This document shows, one piece after another, positions 11,480 to 21,417 of a stretch of DNA of 64,000 nt; the first letter of the stretch is position 1; every line of letters begins with the position of its first letter. The DNA comes from Flaveria trinervia. Lineage: Eukaryota > Streptophyta > Magnoliopsida > Asterales > Asteraceae. A program made the position numbers and the translations under genes. The stretch is from assembly GCA_025506515.1 (NCBI GenBank), contig CM046457.1, positions 42,093,541-42,157,540 of the forward strand, written 5' to 3'. The notes beneath the pieces were generated by a model that was not told where the DNA came from, ran no database searches, and was given only the letters and a program-made list of their open reading frames with translations.

Positions 11480-12381
11480 TGTTGGACCAAAAGAACCAAT
11501 GAGCCAAGATCAGAAAACTCCAAGTCCCACATGGTATCACAACAACTGCTGAAAGACTCATCAGCAGTTTGACAAGTGCTGAAGACCTCAACAGCTAAAG
11601 ATCAAGTGCTGAAGACTTCAACAGCTGAAGAACTAAAGTGCTGAAGTACAACAGCTGAAGAACACAAGTGCTGAAGCTGAAAGACCAAAGTACTAAAGTA
11701 CAACAGCTGAAGAGTTTACAAGTGCTGAAGATCAACAACTGATGTACAAAGTCTGAAGACAAAGACTGAAGACATCAGCTGATGATATCTACTGAAGTCA
11801 TCAGCTGATGAAACATCTGAAGGTCAAAGTCTGAAGATCAAGTACTGAAGCCTCAGTAGTTTGTCACAACTGCTGAAGAGTACTTCTTCAGTAGTTGTGA
11901 TATCAGTAGTATATTTTTATGTTTCAGTAGTTTTGTAAAACGACTGAAGAGCTTGTTCTTCAGTCGTTGTAGTTTTAGTAGTTTTTAATCAGTAGTTTTA
12001 TATTTGCTACTTAACACTCTGTTATGTTCTCAGTAGTTGTGAACATTTCAGTAGTTTGTTAAGAGTTAGTTATTTTTGTATTAGATCTGCCAGTTGTCAC
12101 TTTCCGTGATAACAGCAGTGATTGTTGCACTCTATATAAGGAGTGACAACCTATTGTAATAGGTAGAATGAATGGAATGAATAAGTGAATGATTTGAATG
12201 ATTTGATAAGAACATTCCTTATTATAAACATTCCTTGAATCAGAAATATATTATCTCGCTATAACCGTATGTGCTCTTAATGCATACAAGATCGACTTCT
12301 TGCTACAATTTGTCTAATTCCTGTTCGTATTCCGCTGCTTTAAACTCTAATACATCAAACTTGTGATCGCTGATCCTGTCA
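11480..12381 (+). repeat. 3' LTR of element A
   Basis: This is a second copy of the 5' LTR, TGTTGG to CCTGTCA, with about 20 differences or small indels by eye over about 905 bp. It is followed by the CATTT duplication at 12,382-12,386. It has the same CTGAAG-rich first half and CAGTAGTT-rich second half, and TTCCGCTGC at 12,330-12,338. Confidence 0.93.
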
Positions 12382-12387
12382 CATTTG

Positions 12388-12652
12388 CCAAATCTCATAA
12401 TCATAATGAGCAGCTATGGCAAATAATATCCTAATAGATTTTAGCATTGCAACAGGTGAAAAGTTTCATCATAGTCACCCCTTGAGTTTGAGTGAAACCT
12501 TTTGCTACAAGTCTAGCTTTATAAGTATCCAAGTTTCCATGCATATCAGTTTTCTTCTTGAAAACCCACTTACTTCCAATTACTTTGGAGGTTAAGAGGT
12601 GGTATAACCAAGTCCCATACTTGATTGTCATACATGGATTACATCTCAACAT
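12388..12652 (-). pseudogene. RT N-terminal part of element D, cut by insertion of A
   Basis: The minus strand carries GSKWVFKKKTDMHGNLDTYKAR and LVAKGFTQTQGV, the start of copia reverse transcriptase. After a frame break the DETFSPVA-like and YEIWQMDVKTAFLNG blocks run up to the insertion of A. The catalytic YVDD region lies outside the window. The insertion falls between TTTGGCAAATG and GATGTC of the RT gene. Confidence 0.85.
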
Positions 12653-12654
12653 TC

Positions 12655-13830
12655 ATGGCCTCAAGTCATTTGTCACAATCCGAATTGGACAACGCATCAT
12701 GGTATGTGATTGGTTCATCGAAATCTATCACATAGCATCCATCAGTGAAAAATCCATATCTTTCAGGTGGATTACTAGTTCTACCAGATCTGCGAACGTT
12801 TTCTATGTATTGATCAACTATTTGATCACTTTCAACATCCTCATGTTGAGTGCTAGTGTCAACCAAACGTGTATCGGGTTGTGGTTCTTGATCCTCTTCA
12901 AGGTCCATAGTTCTACTACCAGTTCCTTCCATAAGGAACTTGGTTTCCAAGAACTCACCCTTTTTGGCAACAAACTCCTTTTGTTGTATTGGATCATAGA
13001 AATAATATCCCATAGAATCTCTTGGATATCCAATAAAGATACACATAGTGGAACGGATTTCTAACTTGTTCGAGGTGGGAGTCTTCACATAAGCCTCACA
13101 CCCCCACACCCTCAAATATGAAAATGATGGAACCCTTCCATTCCATATTTCATAAGGTGTCCTTTCCACTTTCTTGGTTGGGGCCATATTCAAAATACGG
13201 GCCGCAGAGAGCAGAGCAAAACCCCAAAATGACAGAGGTAATGAGCTTCTAGCCATCATAGATCGAACCATATCCAATAGAGTTCGATTTCTCCGCTCGG
13301 ACACGCCATTATGTTGTGGTGTTCCCGGTGGAGATAGTTGTGAGACAATCCCACAACTTCTAAGATGGTCCCTAAAAGCATCATTCAGGTATTCACCTCC
13401 TCTATCGATGCGGAGAATTTTAATTGACTTATTGAGTTGATTTTGTACTTCATTTTAAAAGATCTTGAACATTTCAAAAGCTTCATATTTGTGTCTTAAC
13501 AAGTACACATACCCATATGATATAGTCGTTAGTAAAGGTAATGAAATATCTTTCATTGTACCTTTCATAGGTTTAAAAGGACCACATATATCCGAATGTA
13601 TGATACCTAATAAATCCTTTGCCCTTTCGGCTTTGCCACTAAAAGGTGCCTTGGTCATTTTACCTTGTAAACAAGACTCACATACATCAAATGAATCCCA
13701 TTCATTTTTTTTTAAAAGACCATTTTTGTAGTGTTTGTATTCTTTTCTTGTTTATATGACCAAGACGGCAATGCCAAAGATAAGCGTTACTCAAATCCGA
13801 TTTGAGTTTCTTGTACTAGTTGGTACAATA
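12655..13830 (-). pseudogene. Integrase of element D (frameshifted)
   Basis: Minus-strand pieces give HSDICGPFKPMKGT (first catalytic D, frame at 13,455-13,658) and ILRIDRGGEYLNDAF (second D, near 13,400). SERRNRTLLDMVRSMMARSSLPLSFWG follows, with the catalytic E at the start of the frame 12,666-13,304. The C-terminal part holds RTPYEIWNGRVPSFSYLRVWGCEAYVK and IFIGYPRDSMGYYFYDP, and then an acidic linker to RT. The order and motifs are classical for copia integrase. Several frame changes and stops disrupt it. Confidence 0.88.
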
Positions 13831-13839
13831 AGCTATCAT

Positions 13840-14277
13840 TCAAGTATTTTCACGAACCAATTCATAGATACCATTGATGGGAATAGCTTTAAAGTAAAAC
13901 ATGTCATTCAAAGTAAGGATTTCATTTCCAATAAATGATAATACATATCCAAAATGTTTTAATAGGTCTATGGAAATAATATTCCTAGTCAAACTAGGAG
14001 AATACAAAACATTGTACAAAATTACTTCCAAACCATTTGGAAGTTTCAAGATGTAGTCACCACGGGCTTCAACTTGAACTTTAGCCCCATTGCCCATGTA
14101 GAGGCTAACATCCCCTTTGTTGAAGTTGCTACTTCTTTTGAACCCCTGCAACAAATTGCAAATGTGACTTCCACATCCGGTATCTAATACCCATGTGTTA
14201 GAGGATATTAAGTTTAAATCAATATGGATCATGTATATGGTACCTGAGGTCTGCCTGGCATCCCTCTTTGCTTTCAA
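13840..14277 (-). pseudogene. Aspartic protease region of element D
   Basis: This 145-residue frame contains WVLDTGCGSHICNLLQGFK with the DTG active site, then YMGNGAKVQVEARGDY and LPNGLEVILYNVLYSPSLTRNIISIDLLKHFGY, the standard copia protease fold. It follows the Gag frame after a three-base gap and leads into the gag-pre-integrase part. Position and motif make the assignment firm. It is probably inactive because the flanking frames are broken. Confidence 0.88.
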
Positions 14278-14280
14278 CTC

Positions 14281-15141
14281 TTAGAGATGGACAGGACAAT
14301 TTCTTGCCCAATGTCCAATCTCCCCACACTTGAAGCATGGGTCATTGGAAGCAACCTTTTGCCTCTTCTCCTGTGCTTTGGGTGGCACCCTTGCCACCCT
14401 TTTCCCTTTTCCCATTATGGGTCCCTTACCCTTTGCAACTCTTGCCTTGGGTGCGGGATGAGGCCTTTTCTTGTTCCCACCTTCATTGATGGTGAGAACG
14501 GGTAAAACCCTTTTACCCATGGCCGCCTCATCCGTTTTGAGCATAGAGTGAAGCTCACCAATGCTTTTGTCCCAAGCATTCATGTTGTAGTTCAACATGA
14601 ACGTCTCGAACCTTTTGGTAAGGCCATTGAGGATCAAATCCGTGGCCAATTCCTTTGAGACAGGACAATTTAGCCTTTTGAGGCGGTCAATGTGACTTTT
14701 CATCTTAAGTACATAAGATGAAACTAATTGGTTGTTATCCATACGACATGCATGGAGCGCTCGAACCGTTTCGAAGCGCTCAACCCTCGCTTGTTGTTGG
14801 AACGTTTCCTTCAGTTAGGTTATCATGTCATAAGCTCCGTGATGCTCATACTCCTTCTGGAGATCCGGAGTCATGCTTGCCAACATAAGGCAAGACACTT
14901 GGACAGAGTCCTTAGTGTACTTTATCCAATCATTATATGCCTCCTCATCATCCTCACTAGGTTGATCGGGGACAGGGTCGTCTAAAACATATGATCATTT
15001 TTCTTGCTTGAGAATGATTCTCAAGTTTTGATACCAATCGATAAAATTTTTATGATTTAGACGTTCCTTTAGGAGAATCGCTCGTAAAGATTGGGCGGAC
15101 GTGGATGAATTATCATGATTATCATAATTATTGGTGGCCAT
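14281..15141 (-). pseudogene. Gag of element D (interrupted)
   Basis: Read on the minus strand, an ATG at 15,141-15,139 starts a Gag-like protein with LRAILLKERLNHKNFIDWYQNLRIILK, the conserved copia Gag N-terminus. It stops soon after. Frame 14,742-14,281 holds the rest: LVSSYVLKMKSHIDRLKRLNCPVSKELATDLILNGL, ELHSMLKTDEAA, a basic Lys/Gly-rich segment, and one CCHC knuckle, CFKCGEIGHWARNCP, near the end. The short single-knuckle Gag differs from those of A, B and C. Confidence 0.85.
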
Positions 15142-16509
15142 CTACAAAATTTAACAAAGATCAATTTTAGTATATTCGATATTGTTATTTTAATAATTAA
15201 TACCTTTTAAGGTCATTTTCATATTAAAATCTAGAACCCAACATTACATTTAAATAGTGGTTAGGTGACCTTTATCCCACGATTTAAATTAATAAGGTGG
15301 TCAACAATTGACGATTGCAACCATTTGCAACTTCTAGAGGTATGGGATCGACTTGAAACATCATATGTAAAGTCGGCATGTTAATCCCATCAACACCATT
15401 TGGAAACCATATCGTAGGTGATCTATTTGGAAACCATATCGTAGGTGACCTTTATCCCACGAATATGGCATTCTCACCTCAAGTCACAAGTTCCCACAAA
15501 ATGGTTAGGTGACCTTTATCCCACTAAGAGTCCCGAGTGACTCAAGTGTTGTGTAAAAGGACGGTGTTGATCTTATTTTTTTTATATTTAGAGATTTTAT
15601 AATTCTAATTTAGAAAACTCTATGTATTCATATTTGCATGCTTTCAAATACAAGATACCCTATGGTACATTGATTAAAACCACTTTTAATCTTTAAAATC
15701 ATTAAACAATATTAATAAAATTTTATTACCTTTTAATGATTAAGGACCATTTAGATAGTTTGTTATGATCATTGAAAGGATTGTTAAGCAACCATCATAT
15801 ATAAGCAATCAACCACAATACCATAACCAAAACAACCATGAATCAACCAAATGTTAGTGCATAACCATAGCATCTAAAGTGGCCACACTTGTTTGCCATC
15901 ACAAGTGTGGTCCATAGGACATTCCTAAGGGACAAAACACAACACAAAAGGCTTCCATGAACCTCCCACTTAAAACCGCATCCAAATGCTCCATGTTTCT
16001 TGTGTCTTCTCTTTATGCTTCTAACGCATACATCTTCATATTACAAGATATTATATCCTAATACAAGATTTCTAGTAAAATGAAAAGTACCTAATCTATT
16101 TATTACATCCCAATAATAAATAAATTACACTTTAAACAAAGCACAAATAAATGATTATACAACCCAATTAAATGAATAAAAACAACCATTACAATCATCC
16201 AAATAACACAAGGTCAAGGGCTAGGTTATGCACCATAATGAAAAATGATCATATCATCCAAAATAACAATGAATCCTCATTAATACCCACGAAATTTCAG
16301 CCAACATAAACTGAAATTTTGGGTTTTATCTTGTCCAAACAAACAAACAATACAACATACATGTCTTTCAAAGTTTAATCACAAGCATGTGTGATATAAC
16401 TTTGAAAGTTTGGGGATTCATAATACATGAATATAGCAGCCCCTAAAGGGGTTTTAAATTCCCATAAATCGAATTTTTCAAGGACAAAACAAGCTAGCTA
16501 TCCACATAA
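15142..16509 (-). other. Untranslated leader of element D with repeated TAGGTGACCTTTATCCCAC
   Basis: About 1.4 kb lies between the primer site and the gag ATG with no gene. A 19-20-base block, TAGGTGACCTTTATCCCAC, occurs at about 15,261-15,280, 15,441-15,460 and 15,505-15,524. A 26-bp direct duplication around ATTTGGAAACCATATCGTAG lies at about 15,399-15,450. The rest is AT-rich. It may be a packaging leader, but I have no direct support for that. Confidence 0.6.
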
Positions 16510-16526
16510 CCGGCTCTAGATGCCAA
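16510..16526 (-). other. Primer binding site of element D
   Basis: On the minus strand TTGGCATCTAGAGCCGG directly follows the CAACA end of the 5' LTR. It resembles the initiator tRNA-Met primer site with two or three changes. It confirms the minus orientation of D. Confidence 0.7.
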
Positions 16527-17466
16527 TGTTGGGGTTTGTTTGAACAAGATACATAGTTTAACCATTTAAACTTTGTGAAAACGCAGCGGAAACAAACTTT
16601 ATAACATAGTTTATAAACTGAAAATTTCGGTTTCAAAATGATATTAGAAAGTTACAAACAAACCCAAGAACAAAGGACCTTTTATATGTGAATAAGACTA
16701 GCTATGTAAACACAAAACATACATTATGGACAGCCATAAAGAGGCTGCCATAAACTACCTTTTAGCAGCAAAAAGACGGATATGGAGGATGATGTGGACC
16801 AAGAAAAACGACCAAGGCACCAAAAGAAGGTCCTCTCAAGCTTGCATACCCACAAGTGTGATGCAAACACCTTTTGATGCTAGGATTTTACACCAAAACG
16901 ACCACCAAGTGCTGCTGAAAACCCTTATTTTTCAGCCTTGAATATCTTCAACAATGGAGAGAAAAATGGTCTTTTTCATGTATGAGAGAGTGAAGAAGAT
17001 GGAGTGTCTTTTTTCAAATATGTTTGTTACAAGACATCAAGTGAAACAAAAGGAGACCCACCCACCAAGGGGCGGCCGAAATCCTTTCAATTGGGTTTTC
17101 CCCCCTAAAACTTAAAACCCAATTTCACATGTTAACAAGTCGCTTATTTGAGTTATATATATAATTAACCTTTTAATTGTATAATTCACACTCACTCCAT
17201 TAGTATTTGATGTTATTTAAGTAACTTAAATAACATTACAAACAATATCTATGAACAAAATATCCATATAAATTGTTCAATCTCATATGCAACTTATTTA
17301 GAAAACCCATTTTCTAATTTGGTGTATTTATTTAATTGTATGATCATATCATCAATTAAATATTATTTGGTGTTTGCTCAGCTTGTTATTGGGTATGACC
17401 CGACTTGGATCATAACGTACTAACCACATCAATGTTCTATGTGTCTTGGGCATAAAGAATCCAACA
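16527..17466 (-). repeat. 5' LTR of element D
   Basis: This 940-bp LTR has terminal inverted TGTTGG / CCAACA. On the minus strand it begins TGTTGGATTCTTTATGCCC. The conserved TTCCGCTGC (minus strand) is at 16,583-16,591, 56 bp from the LTR 3' end. The five bases to its right (17,467-17,471, CAGAT) are the expected target duplication, but the partner lies outside the window. Confidence 0.85.
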
Positions 17467-18039
17467 CAGATAAGTACTCACAAAACAGTAACATGTTGAT
17501 TCCAAGTATGTAAATTGTATGTAAGTTGTACATCACAAAGAAAATGGGTGAGCATACTTTTCCCCCATGTTTGTAAATGATTGAAATGTTGTATAAGCAT
17601 AAAAAGGGGCCACGAAACTCACTTGTTAAGTGGTAAGTATGAATGATCAAAGTTTCCAAATGTAGTATGCAATGAACGGTCAAACACCTATGGACAGTTA
17701 TAGTTAAGCATTAATGATATGTATAAAGTAAATAGCAACGTTCGGTCGGTTCAGGTTGTATTGGTTCGGTCGCGTGGAACACACAAGCAAACATGCGCAT
17801 TAGATCTTATGTAGATCCAAGTACTAGGAATCGTTGCCATTGCTGATGATATTTGTGTAAAGATGTCATTGTTATTAGAGAAATGCTTAGTAATATTAGT
17901 GGTTACAATTCAGTTGGTGATAATTGTAAAATATTATGTTGATTTGATTTGGAATAGCATTAATATGTTTGATAGTGTTAACTGAAATATTGTCATTTGC
18001 AATGGTAACCGTGTCGAGGTCACTTTAACATCACACGGC

Positions 18040-18520
18040 AAACACACACCACACACAGAAGAAACTCACACACAACCATTCAATCGCACGACAGGACCAG
18101 ACGCACGACTCAACACACCATCCGCACGAATCAACCCCCATTCGTACGAATCAGCTTCATTCGTACGATCGAACCTTCATTCGTGCGACTCAGCATTCAG
18201 TCGTACCACACAGCACCCAATCGCACAACTCAACAACCATACGCACGAATCAACCTTCATTCGTACGAATCAGCTTCATTCGTACGGTTGAACCTCCATT
18301 CGTGCGACTCGGCATTCCGCCGTGTGATACACACACAATCGCACATTCATCTGCATAGACTCAATCGCAAGCATACACCCAGTCACACGACACACCAGTC
18401 ACACAACTCAGTCGCACGAAAGACACAGTCGGACGACTCAGTCGCATGACACACCCAGCCGCACGACTCAGTCGCACGACTCAGTCGCACGGCAGACCCA
18501 GTCGCCAGAACAGCAGGTTC
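18040..18520 (-). repeat. Short-repeat array in LTR E (ATTCGTACGAAT / TCGCACGACTCAG)
   Basis: A dense array of 12- to 20-base units. The palindrome ATTCGTACGAAT recurs, and a higher-order block beginning CATTCGTACGAATCAGC repeats at 18,139 and 18,258 (period 119). It grades into CAGTCGCACGACT copies toward 18,490. It lies about 380 bp downstream of the LTR TATA box in transcription sense. Confidence 0.8.
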
Positions 18521-18661
18521 GCGACTGCAGAAGTGCAGATCAGCCTTCGGCTGCTCCATACACGAGGTTTTACACCACAAGGACTTCCAGAAACACATTT
18601 CAAACACACCCAAACAAGAAGAACACGCATGAAGACAACACACGCACCCACACGACCTCAT

Positions 18662-18684
18662 GTGCTCGGGTTGGCCCCGAGCAC
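18662..18684. other. Perfect 9-bp hairpin in LTR E
   Basis: GTGCTCGGG (18,662-18,670) and CCCGAGCAC (18,676-18,684) pair around the loop TTGGC. It lies in the transcribed part of LTR E, between promoter and repeat array. Confidence 0.7.
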
Positions 18685-18897
18685 CCGAAACCCTAAATGG
18701 ATAGCAGTAAACAAGCAAGAAAAGGGACGACCAAGGTCGTCTACCTGCAAGAAAGGAGTAGCCTCAGCTGTAGCCGAGGTTTTGCCGGTGAAGAGGCGAA
18801 GAAACGGGGCGGTTCAGTGCAAGGAGGGGGAGAAAAAGTGGAGAAGAAGAAGATGAAGAAAAAGGAGGTGGAATGGAGGCTAGGGCTGGAAATGGGG

Positions 18898-18905
18898 TTT
18901 ATATA
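18898..18905 (-). promoter_or_regulatory. TATA box of LTR E
   Basis: On the minus strand GGGTATATAAACCCC precedes a CCATTTCCAGCCC and CT-rich stretch, as in plant LTR promoters. Position relative to the LTR start (about 380 bp) fits a U3 region. Confidence 0.6.
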
Positions 18906-19281
18906 CCCAACCTTAATTTGGCAAAATATCACATTTGGTCCCTGCACTTAGCCCCCGAGTTCCCAAATTTGTTTCGGTTGAAAACGACATTAATAGGCTA
19001 GTTATATTAATGATAAAAATGTAATCAATAATATTGGTAACTTAAAAATGGTTTTATTATCGACGATAATATTATATAAAATGGTATATTTAGTGTTAAC
19101 GGTGATGAAAATTGTAAAAGTTTTAATGATAGCATACGTTTACGATGAGATCACAAGAATAAAGACGATAAAGCAAGTATAATATCCACACGAGTAGTTT
19201 ATAAGGATGAGGTATGAACGATCAAAGAAAAGTTAACGGAAGCCACGTTAATTGACGGACCTTTAGGTGACGGATGTCACA

Positions 19282-19413
19282 GATAGAGCAAAGAAACGGC
19301 AAATCTCTAAGAAATGTGGATCTTTCTCAAAGTGTAACAGAGCAACTTGGTTGTGTTGCCTGTGTAACAGCATGGAGAAATTTTGTTCATTTCTATGGTT
19401 TAGGTTAGCTATT
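19282..19413 (-). pseudogene. ORF3 start remnant of Sirevirus B
   Basis: On the minus strand this short piece matches the first residues of the ORF3 of C (C: 57,501 leftward). The position equal to the ATG of C reads ATA here (19,412-19,410), so the start is lost. The rest of ORF3 is separated by the insertion of E and lies outside the window. Function is unknown as for C. Confidence 0.6.
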
Positions 19414-19599
19414 GTGAGAAAGCCTAAGGACGAATAAAGATGAACGAAAGTAATTTCAGCGAGAAATTTGGGTTTTAGGTTTGGAGGAAAGATGAAGATG
19501 ATAGAAAGAGGGGGAACTGTTGGGTTTATATATGAAAAGGATTTAAGACAAAGTTAATGAAAGAGGATAAACTTTGAAATCTGGATGTCAGTCCCACCT

Positions 19600-20060
19600 C
19601 TAAAAAAGTAGTTCGCTTTTGCTCAAAAAGTAGTTTGCTTTTGCTCAGAAAGTAGTTTTTTTAGTAGTCAAAAAGCTTCCGAAGGTAAATTATCTTCAGA
19701 AGTTTTAATGAAAAAGCTTCCGAAGCTAAGATGACTTCGGAGGAATTTCCTAAGAGTTGTGAAAATTTTGCTTCGGAAGAGAATTAAAACTTGGACGCTT
19801 TGTTTAGAAGAGAAAAGCTTCCGTGAGTTAATTTGCTTTGGAAGAAAATAGTCCTAGAAACCATACAAGTGCCTGAGACAAGTGTTAAGCTTCGGAAGAT
19901 ATTTCAGAAATTTCTTCTGAAGGTAAGTTACTTAGACAGTTATTTGTTTTGAAGGCATGAGTTTCTTCCGAAGATAAAAACATATCTTCCAAAGGATCAA
20001 AATTTTTCAAACATCTAAGGAAAATCTTCAAAAGGTTTTCATCCAAAGAAAACAAGAGCT
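19600..20060 (-). repeat. Hairpin-repeat spacer between pol and ORF3 of B (CTTCCGAAG family)
   Basis: Many copies of CTTCCGAAG and its complement CTTCGGAAG, with one- or two-base variants, alternate over about 450 bp, so neighbouring copies can pair. It aligns with 57,690-58,090 in element C. It begins just past the pol stop (20,134) in the direction of transcription. Confidence 0.8.
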
Positions 20061-20133
20061 TATAAAGGCGATAAACTAGACAACTTAGGACACATAGTTT
20101 TTAAGAAATAATAAGAATTAGTTTAAAGAAAAC

Positions 20134-21417
20134 CTACTCAAAGTTTATCATCCCAATAGTTGATATAAGATATTTAAATCTTTGTTCATCAAAAGCCTTT
20201 GTAAACAGATCAACATATTGTTCATTTATGTGAACTTTGACTAGTTTAATTAATCCATTTTCAAAATTATCTCTAATTAAATAATACCTGATCTTGATGT
20301 GTTTTGTCCTTGAGTGCTGCACAAGATTCTATGTGATAGAGATAGCACTGTTGTTGTCTATGTGAATGGGAGTCTCCTTGAAGTTTAATCCATAATCAAG
20401 CATCTGATTCTGAATCCAAAGTACTTGAGCATAGCAGCTTGCAGCAGCAATGTATACAGCCTAAGCAGTTGATGCAGAGACGCAAGATTGTTTCTTGCAT
20501 TGCCATGAGACAACCCTTCCACCAAGAAACTGACATCCCCCAGATGTAGACTTTGCATTCATGTTGCAACCACCATAATCACTAAATGTATAAGCATACA
20601 GATTGAAGTTAGAATTCTTAGGGTACTAGAGACCAAGTGTTGAAGCACCTTTGAGGTATCTTAGAATCCTTTTGATAGTGATAAGGTGAGACATCTTAGG
20701 GTTGGCTTGATATCTTGCACAAATACATGTAGCAAACATGATATTAGGCCTGCTAGCTATAAGATACATAAGAGACCCAACCATAGCCCTGTAAAGGTGT
20801 TCATCAACACACTCCCCCTTAAGATCAGGTCTAAAGGAATGGTTTCTTGCTATGGGTGTTTTAGCAATCTTACAATCAGTCATGTTGAATCTCTTGAGTA
20901 TGTCTTGAACATACTTTGACTGACTAATAAAGATGCCATCTTCAACTTGCTTCACTTGAATTCCCAGAAAGAAATTGAGTTCCCCCATGGCACTCATTTC
21001 AAATATGTCCTTCATCAGCTTCTCAAAGTCTTTGCAGAGCTTTGGATTAGTTGAACCAAAGATGATGTCATCTACATATACTTGAAATAGCATTAAGTCA
21101 TTTCCCTATCCTTTGATGAAGAGAGTTCCATCTATAGTACCCCTTATGTATCCATGCTTATAGAGATACTGACATAAAGTCTCATACCACTTACTTGGTG
21201 CCTGATGCAGTCCATAAAGAGCCTTGTCAAGCTTGCAGACATAATTAGGATGATCAGGATATGCATAACCAGGTGGTTGTTTGACATACAAATCTTCATC
21301 AATCACCCCATAGAGAAAAAGCACACTTGACATCAAGTTGATAGACCTTGAATTTCTTGGATGCAGCAAATGTCAAGAATATCCTAACAGCTTCCAGTCT
21401 TGCTACAGGAGCACAAA
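20134..21417 (-). pseudogene. RT (C-terminal part) and RNase H of Sirevirus B
   Basis: On the minus strand the RT resumes left of solo LTR G with CAPVARLEAVRIFLTFAASKKFKVYQLDVKCAF, then VIDEDLYVKQPPGY, KLDKALYGLHQAPSKWYETL, and YVDDIIFGS (about 21,080-21,055, two catalytic aspartates). RELATED motifs MSAMGELNFFLGIQVKQVEDGIFISQSKY and GSLMYLIASRPNIMFATCICARYQA follow. RNase H (about 20,630-20,134) is degraded: the SDYGG and AEAEYIAAA blocks survive with stops, and HIKIRYYLIRDNFENGL ends it. It stops at 20,136-20,134, the same place as in C. Confidence 0.88.

Larger units (their letters stand above)
39..12381 (+). mobile_element. Element A: full-length Sirevirus-type Ty1/copia retrotransposon
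   Basis: This is a complete LTR retrotransposon of about 12.3 kb. It has two similar LTRs of about 905 bp (39-945 and 11,480-12,381), both running TG...CA, and a perfect 5-bp target duplication CATTT (34-38 and 12,382-12,386). A tRNA-iMet primer site lies just after the 5' LTR and a purine-rich tract just before the 3' LTR. The order is gag, protease, integrase, RT, RNase H, so it is Ty1/copia. The size, a Gag with coiled coil and two CCHC knuckles, the RT/RNase H wording and an extra ORF after pol point to the Sirevirus (SIRE/Maximus) lineage. By eye the LTRs differ at roughly 20 positions, so the insertion is fairly recent. All reading frames carry stops or frameshifts, so it looks non-functional. 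It sits inside element D. Confidence 0.93.
12382..17466 (-). mobile_element. Element D: Ty1/copia retrotransposon, 5' portion, interrupted by A
   Basis: This is a minus-strand copia element read from its 5' LTR (16,527-17,466) leftward through leader, gag, protease and integrase into RT, where A has inserted. It continues at 1-38 and leaves the window. The LTR ends TGTTGG...CCAACA and an adjacent primer site set the boundary. D itself lies inside the LTR of element E. Its proteins differ clearly from the Sireviruses: the Gag is short with one CCHC knuckle, and the protease reads DTGCGSHIC. I leave its lineage open. All frames are interrupted. Confidence 0.88.
17467..19281 (-). mobile_element. 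Element E: partial long LTR of a gypsy-like element, interrupted by D
   Basis: On the minus strand the sequence starts TGTGACATCCGTCACC at 19,281 and runs left to where D interrupts it. No gag or pol is seen in the window. Evidence for an LTR is a TGT...ACA-type end exactly where homology of B to C stops, a TATA box with a CT-rich start region, and a segment AAGTGAGTTTCGTGGCCCC also seen as a variant in solo LTR G. The remainder lies to the left of the window. I cannot tell a solo LTR from a full element. Confidence 0.65.

Noticed and set aside
18383..18856. Overlapping frames of 85-136 residues on both strands
   Set aside because: They lie in the repeat array and leader of LTR E, have biased repeat-driven composition and no known domain.
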